This document shows, one piece after another, positions 49,011 through 59,395 of a stretch of DNA of 64,000 bases. The position numbers and the translations under genes were made by a program. The notes under the pieces were generated by a model. It saw nothing but the letters and a program-made list of their open reading frames with translations. It searched no databases and was not told the DNA's origin. How positions within the stretch are numbered: the first letter of the stretch is position 1; each line of letters opens with the position of its first letter. Source of the DNA: Neurospora crassa OR74A (Eukaryota > Ascomycota > Sordariomycetes > Sordariales > Sordariaceae); NCBI RefSeq assembly GCF_000182925.2, contig NC_026504.1:3410001-3474000 (forward strand). The letters run 5' to 3'.

Positions 49011-49147
49011 TCAATGCCCCCTGCCCCTATGTGACCCTCTAGCCCGGCCGTGGCCACCACCGCCTCGACCACGTCCAAGCCCATGTCCATGTCCACGTCC
49101 ACGGCGCCGATGGGAATTATGGTCATTGGTTGCCAATGATGAAGCCC
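49011..49147 (-). other. Possible RGG-type C-terminal exon of trl1
   Basis: The frame of trl1 continues past its TAG (49160-49158) for 49 codons to a TGA at 49013-49011. It reads ASSLATNDHNS and then a Arg/Gly/His-rich tail (RRRGRGHGHGLGRGRGGGG). A GTAAGC donor after GAT-G at 49205 and an AAG acceptor before 49147 define a 57-nt intron that keeps frame and removes the stop, giving an 870-residue isoform. No good branch site is seen, so splicing is uncertain; readthrough of the TAG would give nearly the same tail. Confidence 0.4.
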
Positions 49148-49157
49148 CTTCGGTCTC

Positions 49158-51680
49158 CTATCTCGAGAGGACCCCCCTGACAACTCCCTGCAACGTGGGC
49201 TTACCATCGATCAACAGGTCGTAGATTCCGGTCTCCGCTCCCGTACCATGCTCCAACCACTTGACAAGCAAGTCATTGCTCTCCCTAGGCTTGACACTAT
49301 CATCTCTCGTTCCAACCGTGATATGTGCAACACGGTTTGTGCACTGCCACTTTGGCTCTGCAGGCTCACTGCTATCGGGATTGGCGTGTTCGTCCCCGGG
49401 TCTGGGGATCAAGCGAACCACGACAGCCATGATACGGTCGTCATAAACCACACGCTCAAGCTGGACGTCGATCTCTCCGAGCTTCCCGTCTGGAGAGTTG
49501 GGTCCTTCAAGCTCGTTGATGCGCAGATATCTATCCCAGAGCTGCGGATTCTCCTTGGCACCAGCCCTGTGCATCAAAGTGACGTGAAATTTGGGTTGTA
49601 CGCGGCGAGTGCCCTGGAGCTGCTTGAAAAAGCGGGATTGCTCCGGGCCAGCAGCGGCAAACGCCTTCTCAAGAGTGTTAAGCACATCCTTGGTCGTCAT
49701 GTCGACGGACATGTACTCCAGGGGTCGCTTTTTCTGCTTCTGCTGTTGCTGCTGACCGTTCTGCTTAGGCTGGTTCTTGTTCTTGTTACTGCGGTCGGGG
49801 ATGACGTGACGCAAATCAGGCTTGTAGCCTTCGAGGGCATATTGGATGGCTTCGTCCATTTCTGCTGCAGAGGGGATGTTGGGCATGAACTTGGGGTACA
49901 TGCGATGGAGCTCCTTGATGACAGTCTCCAGGTTTTGTCTGCTTCCTGCCGAAGGATCAAGGTCGATGATATCGTCGAATTCCGAGTCAGGCTTCTGTTC
50001 TGGGTCGCAAGGCTCGAAGCGGTTGATGAATCCCTCCATGATGCCACGAACCTTGTTCATATCCGAGGCGGCCTGGATGGTTTGATGATTATCACCCCGT
50101 GCAAAGACACGATCCCGGCAAACCTCGCGGACTTTTTCGAGATCATTGTGAACGAAGTGGAGCGCCACAAGCCGGGCGCGGGCGTGCTGTATCTTGACGT
50201 CGGTGATGAGCTGCTTACGCTCATGCTTTTGCGCATTGTTGCGGTCGGCATAGACTGCGGGGACACCTTCGTCAAGGATGTCGAGAAGAGCCTTGGTAAA
50301 GCGAGGCGGCCGGGCTTTACCGGTGATGTTGTCGTTTTGGACGTGACCCCAGCCAAACAAGTGAGTGAGAGCAAGACCAACCGTCGTCTTTCCGCAGCCG
50401 ATGGTGGCGATCGGGACCAGGATGATATCACTCTCAACGTCAGCGGCAGCTCCTCCCCCATGCAAGGCCTCGAAGTTGGCAGCGTCGGAACCCTTGAGGT
50501 TTTTGAAAGCGAGAAAATCGTTTCGGAGAGCAATAATCCCGTGATTTTGGTTGTAGCGCTTGGCCAGCTCCCGATCACCAGCTAGACGCTGACGAGCGTA
50601 GAGAAGATACTCCTCGGTAATCTTGACGTGCTTCTTGAACTTTGGCGGCTTTCCTGCGATGATGGCCTTGGTGCACTCACGCCACTGTCGATACATTAGA
50701 TAGGGCTCTTCGAACTTGTACTTGAAGAACCAATCCTGGAAGGGCTGCTGCCCAGGCTGGTAAGACATCTTGCAGCGAATGACAAAACCCTCTACATCGC
50801 GGCCGTCGTGGGCGCCACTTTCAGCTACCTCCTCGAGGAAAGCCTTGACCTCGTCGATAGTGTCAATGACGATCAGGCCAGTTTTGATGAACCCCCATTC
50901 CTCTGCGAATTTCTGAACGACAGGCGAGGGGTAAGTCATGAACTCGGGAAGGTTGAGGTTCATGCCATGCAAATACAGGCCGGCCTTGTCGGGTCCGTAC
51001 GCCAGAATGTGCTCCTCGAAGCTGTCGTCGCAGAGTTCTGCCACAGCCGTGACATTCCGTCTCCTCAACTCCCGTGCAAGATCGGCCTTTGTCTTACCAA
51101 TGCGTGCCAACTGCTCCTCCAACCTGCGCTCACCAGCGCTGGCATGACTGGTTTCGACATCACTACGGTCGCCAGTCGAGTGTTTGCTGCAGACGAGCAG
51201 TGTGTCGTCGGCAAGACCACTGACGAAGATGATGCAGCCGTTTTCCTTCAGCGTCAGTTCGTAGGGGCCTCGCGTCCTGTTCCTGATGTTTTCCCACTTG
51301 GTCTCCGTGACCTCGTCGACGTTGAAGAACTTGTCGTAGCCACGGGTGGTAATCTCAGGTGTTCCGTCCTTGTGTCTGGTGGTGAAGAGACCGCGGGCAT
51401 ATGTGGGTAGGTCATGTTTCTTGTAGTCCCAGTCATGGAAGCGCCACGAGTCGACACGGATGTGGTCACGCGACTGGGCAACTTCGTAAGTCGTTTTTTT
51501 CACCTTGAAGCTGGTCTTTTTCTTGGCGCCATTCTCGAGCCCGTTGATCAAGGTCGCAACCTCGTGAACATCCTGTGCGACATGGGGGACCTCAAACTTG
51601 TCTGCAATTTTGCTGTAATCGGTAGAAGCAGTGTATTTGGCGGCTAGTGGGCCTCGGAGATCCGTGAGTGGTTCGTCCAT
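49158..51680 (-). CDS. trl1: tRNA ligase (Trl1)
   Basis: A single exon of 840 residues with the three activities of fungal tRNA ligase. The N-terminal adenylyltransferase domain has the nucleotidyl-lysine motif KENG at about residue 145. The polynucleotide-kinase domain has the P-loop IATIGCGKTT. The C-terminal cyclic-phosphodiesterase domain has the two expected His motifs, FHVTLMHR and AHITVGT. The enzyme heals and seals tRNA halves after intron removal and, in yeast, joins HAC1 mRNA during the unfolded-protein response. The start is the first ATG (MDEPLTDLRG), which fits the usual N-terminus. The frame upstream stays open for about 100 codons without ATG. The unspliced end reads LQGVVRGVLSR, which looks like a natural last strand of the domain; an alternative RGG-type tail lies just downstream. 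Confidence 0.95.
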   Translation of the reverse strand: MDEPLTDLRGPLAAKYTASTDYSKIADKFEVPHVAQDVHEVATLINGLENGAKKKTSFKVKKTTYEVAQSRDHIRVDSWRFHDWDYKKHDLPTYARGLFTTRHKDGTPEITTRGYDKFFNVDEVTETKWENIRNRTRGPYELTLKENGCIIFVSGLADDTLLVCSKHSTGDRSDVETSHASAGERRLEEQLARIGKTKADLARELRRRNVTAVAELCDDSFEEHILAYGPDKAGLYLHGMNLNLPEFMTYPSPVVQKFAEEWGFIKTGLIVIDTIDEVKAFLEEVAESGAHDGRDVEGFVIRCKMSYQPGQQPFQDWFFKYKFEEPYLMYRQWRECTKAIIAGKPPKFKKHVKITEEYLLYARQRLAGDRELAKRYNQNHGIIALRNDFLAFKNLKGSDAANFEALHGGGAAADVESDIILVPIATIGCGKTTVGLALTHLFGWGHVQNDNITGKARPPRFTKALLDILDEGVPAVYADRNNAQKHERKQLITDVKIQHARARLVALHFVHNDLEKVREVCRDRVFARGDNHQTIQAASDMNKVRGIMEGFINRFEPCDPEQKPDSEFDDIIDLDPSAGSRQNLETVIKELHRMYPKFMPNIPSAAEMDEAIQYALEGYKPDLRHVIPDRSNKNKNQPKQNGQQQQQKQKKRPLEYMSVDMTTKDVLNTLEKAFAAAGPEQSRFFKQLQGTRRVQPKFHVTLMHRAGAKENPQLWDRYLRINELEGPNSPDGKLGEIDVQLERVVYDDRIMAVVVRLIPRPGDEHANPDSSEPAEPKWQCTNRVAHITVGTRDDSVKPRESNDLLVKWLEHGTGAETGIYDLLIDGKPTLQGVVRGVLSR

Positions 51681-53135
51681 GGTTGGGTTGTTGTGGTGTG
51701 GTGATGAGGTTGAGGTGCGGACTTGCGCCAGTGAGAGCGCTGGGTGTGGTTGGGGAAGTTTATAGCGGGGGTAAGGAAAGCACTGAGTTTTGGGGTGGGT
51801 ATAACAGCGAGAAGCTTCCGGCTTTGCCCTTGCAATGGAAAGGGTTGGCAAAGAGGGAGCTGTTCCAAAGCGTAGGAGTGATGTTTGAAAAGGCACCAAA
51901 ATGGCGATCACAGTTGAGTGAGGTGATAAAGGTGATTTAATAATGGGAGGATTTCTTTGCTGTCGCTGCTGCCTTTCGTGGGTCAAGTGCTCGGCCGAAT
52001 CTGTGAATCGCCTTCTGCAGGAGAAGCTGTTGCAGCTGTCCTGGAAACCGCATCTGGGACCTGGGATGGAAGGAGCTTGATGGGACGAACAAAAAAAAAA
52101 GAAGGTGGCTTTGCGACTCAGCCCTAGAGAGATTGTGATGCAATCCGTTGGTCACTACACTACTACCGTACTACCACCAAGAGAACCACATCAGCTAATT
52201 GGGTCCAAAGTACTCCTTTTTGGCCAATATAATGGCGAAAATAAGGTGATTATTTGGGGCTGACAGGCTGCCTACAACTTCTGCGGTTCGCCGACACAGT
52301 CATACATTTGAACGGCGGCGATACTGCAACAAAGGGAGACAAGACATGGGACCTGGTAGATTTTGCACCAACACATGGAATGGGCCGCAGGCGGTAAAGT
52401 GTATGGTCACGTATTGATCCAGGTTTACATACTGCCCGTAGCAACTCCAACCTGTTGACGTACTGTATTTGATGTCGGTGGACTGATTTAGTTCGCCGAG
52501 ACTCTTTCGAGATCTGCTCGGTTCCTTATTGTTCGTACAACTGGCGTACAACTAAGTATTGGCGTATCGCTGATCGACGTTGTCACCAACTTCTTTAACT
52601 TGATCTCCAACTCAACCAGACTTTGTACATAGTATAGACCATCGCCGATAGTTCACTTTTCCACTTTCCTGAACCTCCCTGGTGGATGAACTGTCCCTTC
52701 TGGTTGTGCCAACAAGTCCGTCAGGTTGTAGTGTCCACTATTTTTCACGGCAGTAGAGGCAGCCCTACAGCGTTTTGCAAGCGAGTATGCACAGGGTTCG
52801 GGTTAGATGAGGAGTTCCAGGGGTCCAGTACTGCGCCTGCGGTGCGTCACACGCCGAAGGGAACAAGAGGCGCCAGCGCCAGGACAGGGGTTCGAGGGAA
52901 CATTGATCTGTAGGATTCCATCGATTGGAGTGCCCCGCATTCCTAGCTCGACATGTCTCCACTAAAATTTTGTCCACAGCTCTCGCCCAGGTCCGTCCCC
53001 TACCTTACTTGTGACTTGGGTTGCGAGTTTGCGTAGTGTAGCTGTGCCTGTCTTCATCAAAAAAATCCCTTAAGCATTATTTTGATACCCGTGAACCGCC
53101 AAATCCGACCCGAAGACCGAGTCTACCCACCCAAA
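51681..53135. other. Spacer between trl1 and ankyrin gene
   Basis: Nearest trl1 (51986-51681) the minus strand is an open in-frame extension without ATG, discussed as a finding. The rest holds no supported gene. It contains both divergent promoters. Confidence 0.5.
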
Positions 53136-53759
53136 ATGTCGAACAACCCATACCTCCTCGCCGCAGATAACCCGGAGGCGTGTATCGCGCTCCTTCGCGA
53201 GAACCCCTCTCTGGCCTCGGGTCAGGACGAGCACGGCTACTCCCTTATTCACGCCGCCGCCAGCTACAACCACCTGGACCTCTTGCGCACTCTTGTAGGC
53301 GAATTCAAGGTCCCAGTGGACCTCAAGGACGAAGATGGCGAGACAGCGCTCTTTGTCGTCGAAACCGTCGCCGCTGCCAAGGTCCTAGCCGAGGAGCTGA
53401 AGCTGGACACCACCATTGTGAACGACGAGGGTCAGACCGCGAGAGAGAAGATCGAGGCCGAGGAGGATTATCCCGAGGTCGCAGAATACCTCAGTGGTCT
53501 GGAAGGCGAGGCCAACACCACTACCACTGCCCATGGCACGACAAACGGAGTCACGCCAGCGGACCTTCCCCCGGCTCCCGAGGGTCTACAAGTACAGATT
53601 GGTACAATGAACGAGGCGGAGAATGCTGGGGAGCCGGATCCCGAGTTCCGCAGGCGGATTGAAGAGCTTGCCTCGAGAGAGGACTTTGAGACTGCCGAGG
53701 GACAGGCGGCATTGCGCCAGTTGGTGGAGGATGCCATCCTAGGACCTAGACAGGAATGA
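53136..53759 (+). CDS. Small ankyrin-repeat protein
   Basis: A single exon of 207 residues. Residues 1-115 are ankyrin-type: an N-cap (NPEACIALLRENPSLASGQD), a full repeat HGYSLIHAAASYNHLDLLRTLV, then a second DEDGETALFVVETVAAAKVLAEEL and part of a third. The C-terminal third carries a Thr-rich linker and a helical acidic segment, EFRRRIEELASREDFETAEG. This pattern matches the small fungal ankyrin proteins related to yeast YCR051W as I remember them; they have no assigned function. An upstream in-frame extension lacks ATG. Its stop codon lies only 30 bases from that of the next, convergent gene. Confidence 0.85.
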   Translation: MSNNPYLLAADNPEACIALLRENPSLASGQDEHGYSLIHAAASYNHLDLLRTLVGEFKVPVDLKDEDGETALFVVETVAAAKVLAEELKLDTTIVNDEGQTAREKIEAEEDYPEVAEYLSGLEGEANTTTTAHGTTNGVTPADLPPAPEGLQVQIGTMNEAENAGEPDPEFRRRIEELASREDFETAEGQAALRQLVEDAILGPRQE

Positions 53760-53789
53760 GACATTTCGCCATAAAACGCCGATTACTTT

Positions 53790-55156
53790 TCACTCATGGC
53801 TCTTGATCTCCCACATTACATATTCCCCCGGCGCTCCTTGGGGTCGAAAGAGAGAAATCTCAGAGTTGTCCCCAGCCATGCCCTTGGAGAAGGTCGTCGT
53901 GCTGAACGAGAACCAAGTTTTCGATGGGAGTTCAGCAACGAGATTGAGGAGAATCTCCCGACACCAGGACGGAGCAAGAAAGCCCTGCCAAGTAAGCTTG
54001 CAGATCTTGCCTTGCTGGCCATCGCCAGGCACCTGATATCGGCAAAGATACGGATCAACCTGGTCGCCCACCTGAATTCGGGGGCTCTGCAGTCGGACGA
54101 GTGATAGCCACTCATAGAGCTCGGTGGAGAAGTATTCGAGTTCCTCTCTCCCCTCTGGTCCGATTGCGTCAACCGGAGGCTTCAGGGTCGGCAACATGGC
54201 GTCGAGGTTTTCCAGGACACTGGGCTCTGCTGCACACCTGGTCGGAGAATGTGGCGCGAGGGGATCTGGATTGGGGACTGAAGTGACGTTAGTGGGTGCG
54301 TGTGCCGTAGGTCACTGGACGAGATGCTTACTGGTGGAAGAAAGGTTGCAGAATAGCCAAGTGATTGGTGTATTGAAAGCGTTCTTGCTCGCATAGATCA
54401 GTCTGTCGAATCCTTTCTTGCCTGGGACCATCGACGAACTCGTGAGGTCGACTTCAACGACTGTAGTTAAGGCCTCGTTAGTAGCCATCAAGAACTAGTA
54501 TACTCCAAGTAGGAAGAAGAGACTTACCCCACCGGGGCTTCAGACCACGCTTTCCTTTCACTCCGTCAGGCTTGCCAACAAGACCTGCTCTTTCATATGC
54601 TTCCTTGTCCAATAACATTGTCAAGATGCCTGCATCATTATGTTAGCAGAGCGTTCAATGCAGTCTTCACTCGTTCACTATTCGAATGTGGCGTACCATT
54701 TCTGAATGTAAAAACGTTGTCGATCCCTTTCCTCCCTTCCGACAGCATCATAACGTTCCCTAGCGCATGCTTTGTTAGCTTTCGCTACTAGCTTGCTCCA
54801 GAAAAGGTCTTAACCTACCCTTCTTAATGTATTCAGTGAAGAAGTCACCAGACAAAATGTCGTGCAAGGACATGACCACTCGTTGAAACTCAGGTGCTGC
54901 CTTTTCGTTCAAAAATTTCCGCACCACTTCAAAGGCTTCTTGAGGTATGATAAGTTCGACCTGGGGATAGTTATTAGTGAATGTTGTCCCAACATGAAGG
55001 AGAGTGACATACCCTGTTGATGAAGTCCTGGCCTGCAACTGTTGACCATGGCTTGCTTTTGGTTGGTGGCTGATTAGGGTCAAGATGGCCCATAACCCCG
55101 TAGGTGACGAAGCATTTCGACGACTGGTAGACTGAAGGGGTCGGAAACGAGAGCAT
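53790..55156 (-). CDS. RNase P/MRP 40-kDa subunit (Rpp40-like)
   Basis: Six exons (55156-55013, 54960-54819, 54759-54697, 54629-54528, 54460-54332, 54277-53790) join in frame to 355 residues. The block GILTMLLDKEAYERAGLVGKP, then GVKGKRGLKPRW, VVEVDLTSSSMVPGKKGFDR and ITWLFCNLS is what I recall of fungal Rpp40-family proteins, which are subunits of the RNase P and MRP ribonucleoproteins that trim tRNA 5' ends and rRNA. A Pro-rich C-terminal region contains WQGFLAPSWCREIL, and the protein ends EYVMWEIKSHE. The family call rests on memory of this block and is less sure than the gene structure. Five introns in a 1.1-kb reading frame make it intron-dense. Confidence 0.7.
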
Positions 55157-55652
55157 GGTGATTCTGATGTAGTCTTTTACGGTGCCGTATGGATGAATCG
55201 TCGAACTTTCTGTTGTCGTGTTTGAAGCCGGCCAAAGGTGCGATCAAGGTTCATATGCTGTATGGGGCTAAGCTGCTCGACTGTAGTGGAAATTCAAAAG
55301 CTGGGGTATGGACTGTACCGACCCCTGCCGTAAGTCCAAAGCATTTAAGCCCCACTTCAAGCTGACAGGGCACCAGTCACAGCCCTACCAGATCTGCAAG
55401 TCAGGGATCTTATCAATGGATCCACACCACGCTAAAGATCAAACAACACTCCCTCCTATGTGTTTTTGAGTAACTTCAACCTCAACTGGTGACAAAATCT
55501 CACCGTGACAACAGATTGGTGGCCGAGATCATTTTTCTTCAACACGACATAAAGAGGTTCATCATTTTTTGTCATAACATTTTGCAGCAGAATATGTGTC
55601 ATAATTGAAAAGCAGAGCACCCTACCACAACTCTCCCTCCATCCTCTCCATC
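55157..55652. promoter_or_regulatory. Divergent upstream region, Rpp40-like and trm11
   Basis: About 500 bases separate the two start codons. No gene is seen and no named element is recognised. Confidence 0.5.
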
Positions 55653-57274
55653 ATGCCCGAAATGGAATATCTCATCCGCTTCTCTCAGTCTCACGAGACT
55701 TTTCGTCTCCCCGAGATTGAGGCCCTAGCCATAGTAGAAGGCATCGATCTCAAAGTCGTCTCATACAGTCTAGAGGTAGGTCTCTTCAGGTTTCACTCCC
55801 TAAACCGGAACACGTCCATGCCAAGCCAGAAAGCAGTTGAACCCATTTCTGCTTCTCAACCCACCATGAACTCACATCCCCATCTAGTCGAACCATTCAA
55901 CTAACAACCCATACACAGTCCCCCTTCTGCATAGTTTCCCTCCCTTCCGCCAGTGCCGCCAGGCGCCTCATCGCTCGCTCCATCCTCGTTATCTCCATCC
56001 ACGAGCTCTGGGGCCACGGCGCCACCCTCCCGGAAGTCCACAGCTCCGTCCGCTCTCACACCGAGCCCTTATGGTCCCAATACTTGTCCTGCTCCTTCAA
56101 GTTCACCATCGACTCCTACCAAGGCTCTCGTACCAACGACCAAAAACTGTCCATCATCAACTCCTTCGCCTACCTCGGATTCGCCGGCCCGATCAAGATG
56201 CGCAACCCCGACGAGGAGTTCATCCTATTCGAAGACTGGCCATGGAATTCTACACCTCTCGGCATCCCCGATCCAAAGTACTACTACTTTGGTCGGTACC
56301 TGGGTACTTCTTCCCGGGAGACGCTGCCCAAGAAGTTGGACCTCAAAAAGAGGAGATACATCTCCACGACCTCCATGGACGCCGAGCTAGCCCTGGTCAC
56401 GGCCAACATTGCCCTGGCGGCACCTGGAAAACTGATCTACGACCCCTTCGTCGGCACCGGTTCCTTCCCGATTGCCTGCGCGCAATTCGGCGCTTTGACG
56501 TTTGGGTCCGATATTGACGGGCGCAGCATCCGAGGTGACGAGAAGAAGAGGACCCTGAGGGGGAACTTTGAGCAATATGGCCTTACCCAAAACCTGGGCG
56601 GGATGTTCACTGCTGATTTGACCAACACGCCTATACGCAAATCTGCCCTTGGCACTTCCGCCTCTCCCTCCTCCCCCGCTGGACAACCTAAAAGTGACGG
56701 GGTAAGCGGCAGGATATTCGACGCGGTGGTGTGCGACCCGCCCTACGGGGTGCGTGAAGGGCTGAAGGTGTTGGGGGTCAAGGACCCGGAAAAGTGTCCG
56801 TGGGTGATCCCCAAGGGCATGGAGATGTACAAAGATCCGGATTTCATCCCGCCTAGGAAGCCGTACAGCTTTTTGTTGATGTTGGATGATATCCTGCAGT
56901 TCTCGGCGCAGACGCTGGTGGATGGGGGCCGACTGTCGTTCTGGATGCCGACAGCGAATGACCAGGATCAGGAGATTCCGGTGCCGCAGCATCCTTATAT
57001 GGCGGTTGTGGCCGTTTGTGTGCAGGACTTCAACAAATGTGAGTTGGCTAATATTCATCTCGAGAATCCTTGTTAGCAAATGTACTGATTGTGATCTTAT
57101 TCTCTAGGGTCCCGACGACTAATAACATACCGCCGTATTCCCGATGCCCAAGTTGAGGCTGCAGCCATCAAAGCATATGAGCAGGCCAAGGCAGAACGGG
57201 CCGTCGAAGAAGGCAAGACGGCGGACGACCTGAACCCCTTCCGTAACGCCTACTTCAAGGGGTTCAAAAACTGA
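55653..57274 (+). CDS. trm11: tRNA (guanine-10-N2) methyltransferase Trm11
   Basis: Three exons (55653-55775, 55919-57038, 57108-57274) encode 469 residues. The start MPEMEYLIRFSQSHETFRLPEIEAL is the ferredoxin-like/THUMP-type N-terminus of Trm11. The methyltransferase part has motif I YDPFVGTGSF (about residue 215), an acidic motif II (FGSDIDGR) and the catalytic DPPYG (about residue 315), followed by GGRLSFWMP. The last exon restores WSRRLITYRRI. Trm11, with its partner Trm112, adds a methyl group to G10 of tRNAs in the cytosol. A run of small residues between motif II and DPPYG (SASPSSPAG) is an insertion of the sort common in this fungus. Confidence 0.93.
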
Positions 57275-58064
57275 GTTCACATATCAACACTCTGCCTTGC
57301 CAGCTTGTTGCACGGCTACGCATGTGACACACATATGTGTACGCTCTTCCAGTTGTGTTCCATTCAGATACCCCCATGAAGATTTAGACATGTACAAGAA
57401 AGAAGTCTCTGCACCGGACGACCTGAGATATGGCGGATCCTGCTTTGACTGGCATTTGTCCACCTTCGGTTCCCGTTCATGCTGACTCTACGCTTTATAC
57501 GCCATGCCTCCACCTGATGAATGATGAAGAACCTCATCATGGCTTATGGGACTAAAACCCCAGGCCTTGTTACTTCCTTGACCCTTCGTTGACTCCTCGT
57601 AACAATGTGTGCGTGTGTGGTATGTAAATGTCCTCCCTCGAGCGTCTCTGTTGTCCGTCAAAATAGACTGCGCTCACGCCCCTGAAAGAAACCCACAATA
57701 TGTCAAATTAGTAACAACTGGTATCAGACCCCGATCCCAAACCAGATAAGCAATAACAGCAACATAAGAAGCAAATGACATCGTGCGACGGTATGAAGAC
57801 AAAAAAGCCAACTGATGCAGATGAGAACCCAAAAAAAGACAAGCGTCCACCTGAGTCGCTCGTGAGTGACCCTCATTCACTGTTGGGTCGTTTCTTTTGA
57901 GGATTCCTTCGACCCTACCCGCCCAAAACCACATTTTGTTTGGGCTTGATTATGTCTTGGGATCATGTCCTTGTGACCATATTCCCGAGGGCTTGGGTCG
58001 AATCTCAGCCCTGTGAAGGCCGCGGACTATTGCCGCCCTTCCAATGTGACGTCCCTGCGTCGTC
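57275..58064. other. Convergent 3' spacer, trm11 and gid4
   Basis: Nothing gene-like is seen. It should hold the 3' untranslated regions of both neighbours. Confidence 0.5.
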
Positions 58065-59395
58065 TCATCTGAACTCCATAGCGCCAAAGCACCCTTTATC
58101 TTGGACATGATGCAGCTCTAATTGTTGGAACCTGCGATTAAACGCACAACGTTAGCAGCAGCCCTCTCATATGCTTTTGACCAGACAGGGGTAACGGCTT
58201 ACTTTTCGCTCTTGCTGTGGAAGTAGATTCCTTGAATTGTCCCGTGGATCTGGTTGAAGCAGATGTAGTAGAAGCCCTCGAAACTAGCCCCATTGATGGT
58301 TTTAACACGGTGGTTCGGGACCAGAAACTGCTCCTTCCATCGCATGAAGATGTTATCTTTCTGTGCCACATCCCTGATGTGAACGCCGCCCCTTTTGGCG
58401 ACCTTGGCGTAAGGTTTGAACGCGAGAAACTTGCTCCAATGCGAGATATCGATCCTGTCATTTGCTCCCCATTGTGGGTGTTGAGTGAGGAAGCTATAAT
58501 GTGGGCCAATGATTTCGCCTTCAAAATACGTCGTCAATGTCGGGTGGGTATCAGTAAGACCTAGACAAGCGGCTCCCGGTTAGCAAATTCTGTTCCCTTA
58601 GTTTTGCCTTTTTGATTGTAACACAAGAAGAGGTACCTCCCGCTACGTACCCTGAATCCGCAGATAGCCGCACAAGAAGGACTCGCGGAGATCAACCTGC
58701 TTGATTTCCACCTCCACGTCATAACGTGATCTCTCCGACTTTTGCATCCCCGAAAATTTACTGCCTGGGCGAAGATAGGATGATGGCGTGGACGGTGTCA
58801 ATCTTGTCTGGCAGTACTCGTAGCTGAGCCCTGCGAGTCCATAGTCGTGCATCCAGGGTGTGTCATTGCCAGTCAAGTCGACTTCTTCTACTTGACCAAG
58901 ACTTGTAGTGTTCGGCGCAAGAAGCTCGTCACCTTGTTTCCGATTCCTATGTCCACCGCTCACCCTTAATGGCCTTATGTTCGACGTGCGAGTCGGCACT
59001 CTGTTCGCCGTAGTAGTGCGGTTACGTTGTTCGACATGGACAGAATGTGCGGGGTCACTAACGGCCACGGAAGGTTCGTCGTCAATCTCGGTCCGCTGCT
59101 TGTGGGCCTCATCTGCGTCCCGGCGGTCGTCCCGCATGCGTTCGGATCCATGATCCATATCCACATCACGATTCACCTCCGATTGACTCTCCGGGGACAA
59201 TACGGCCGGTCCCGTTCTTTCGATAACATCGGCCGTGCTTGGTGCTGTTATCATGGGTATCATGGGTGGTGAGAAATACTGATGTTGTGACTGCGAATGC
59301 ATTTGGGAGTCATCGGTATCGGGACATGATGAAAATGGGTAAAGGCGTGGAGATGGGGGATCGATTGCGTCGTTGAAAGGCACAACCCTAGGCAT
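58065..59395 (-). CDS. gid4: GID/CTLH complex receptor Gid4 (Vid24)
   Basis: Three exons (59395-58651, 58560-58203, 58131-58065) encode 389 residues. The first 210 are low-complexity and charged. The Vid24 domain starts at SSYLRPGSKFSGMQKS and includes YDVEVEIKQVDL, SFLCGYLRIQGLTDTHPTLTT (made across intron 1), FEGEIIGPHYSFLT, and SHWSKFLAF. The short last exon completes KFQQLELHHVQDKGCFGAMEFR, the conserved end of the barrel. Gid4 recognises N-terminal proline degrons and recruits gluconeogenic enzymes to the GID ubiquitin ligase when glucose returns. The N-terminal extension is typical of fungi and not conserved. Confidence 0.95.

Noticed and set aside
49248-50585. A 445-codon plus-strand frame opposite tRNA ligase
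   Set aside because: It is the antisense of trl1 coding sequence; codon-position bias of trl1 explains the lack of stops. The trl1 strand carries all catalytic motifs.
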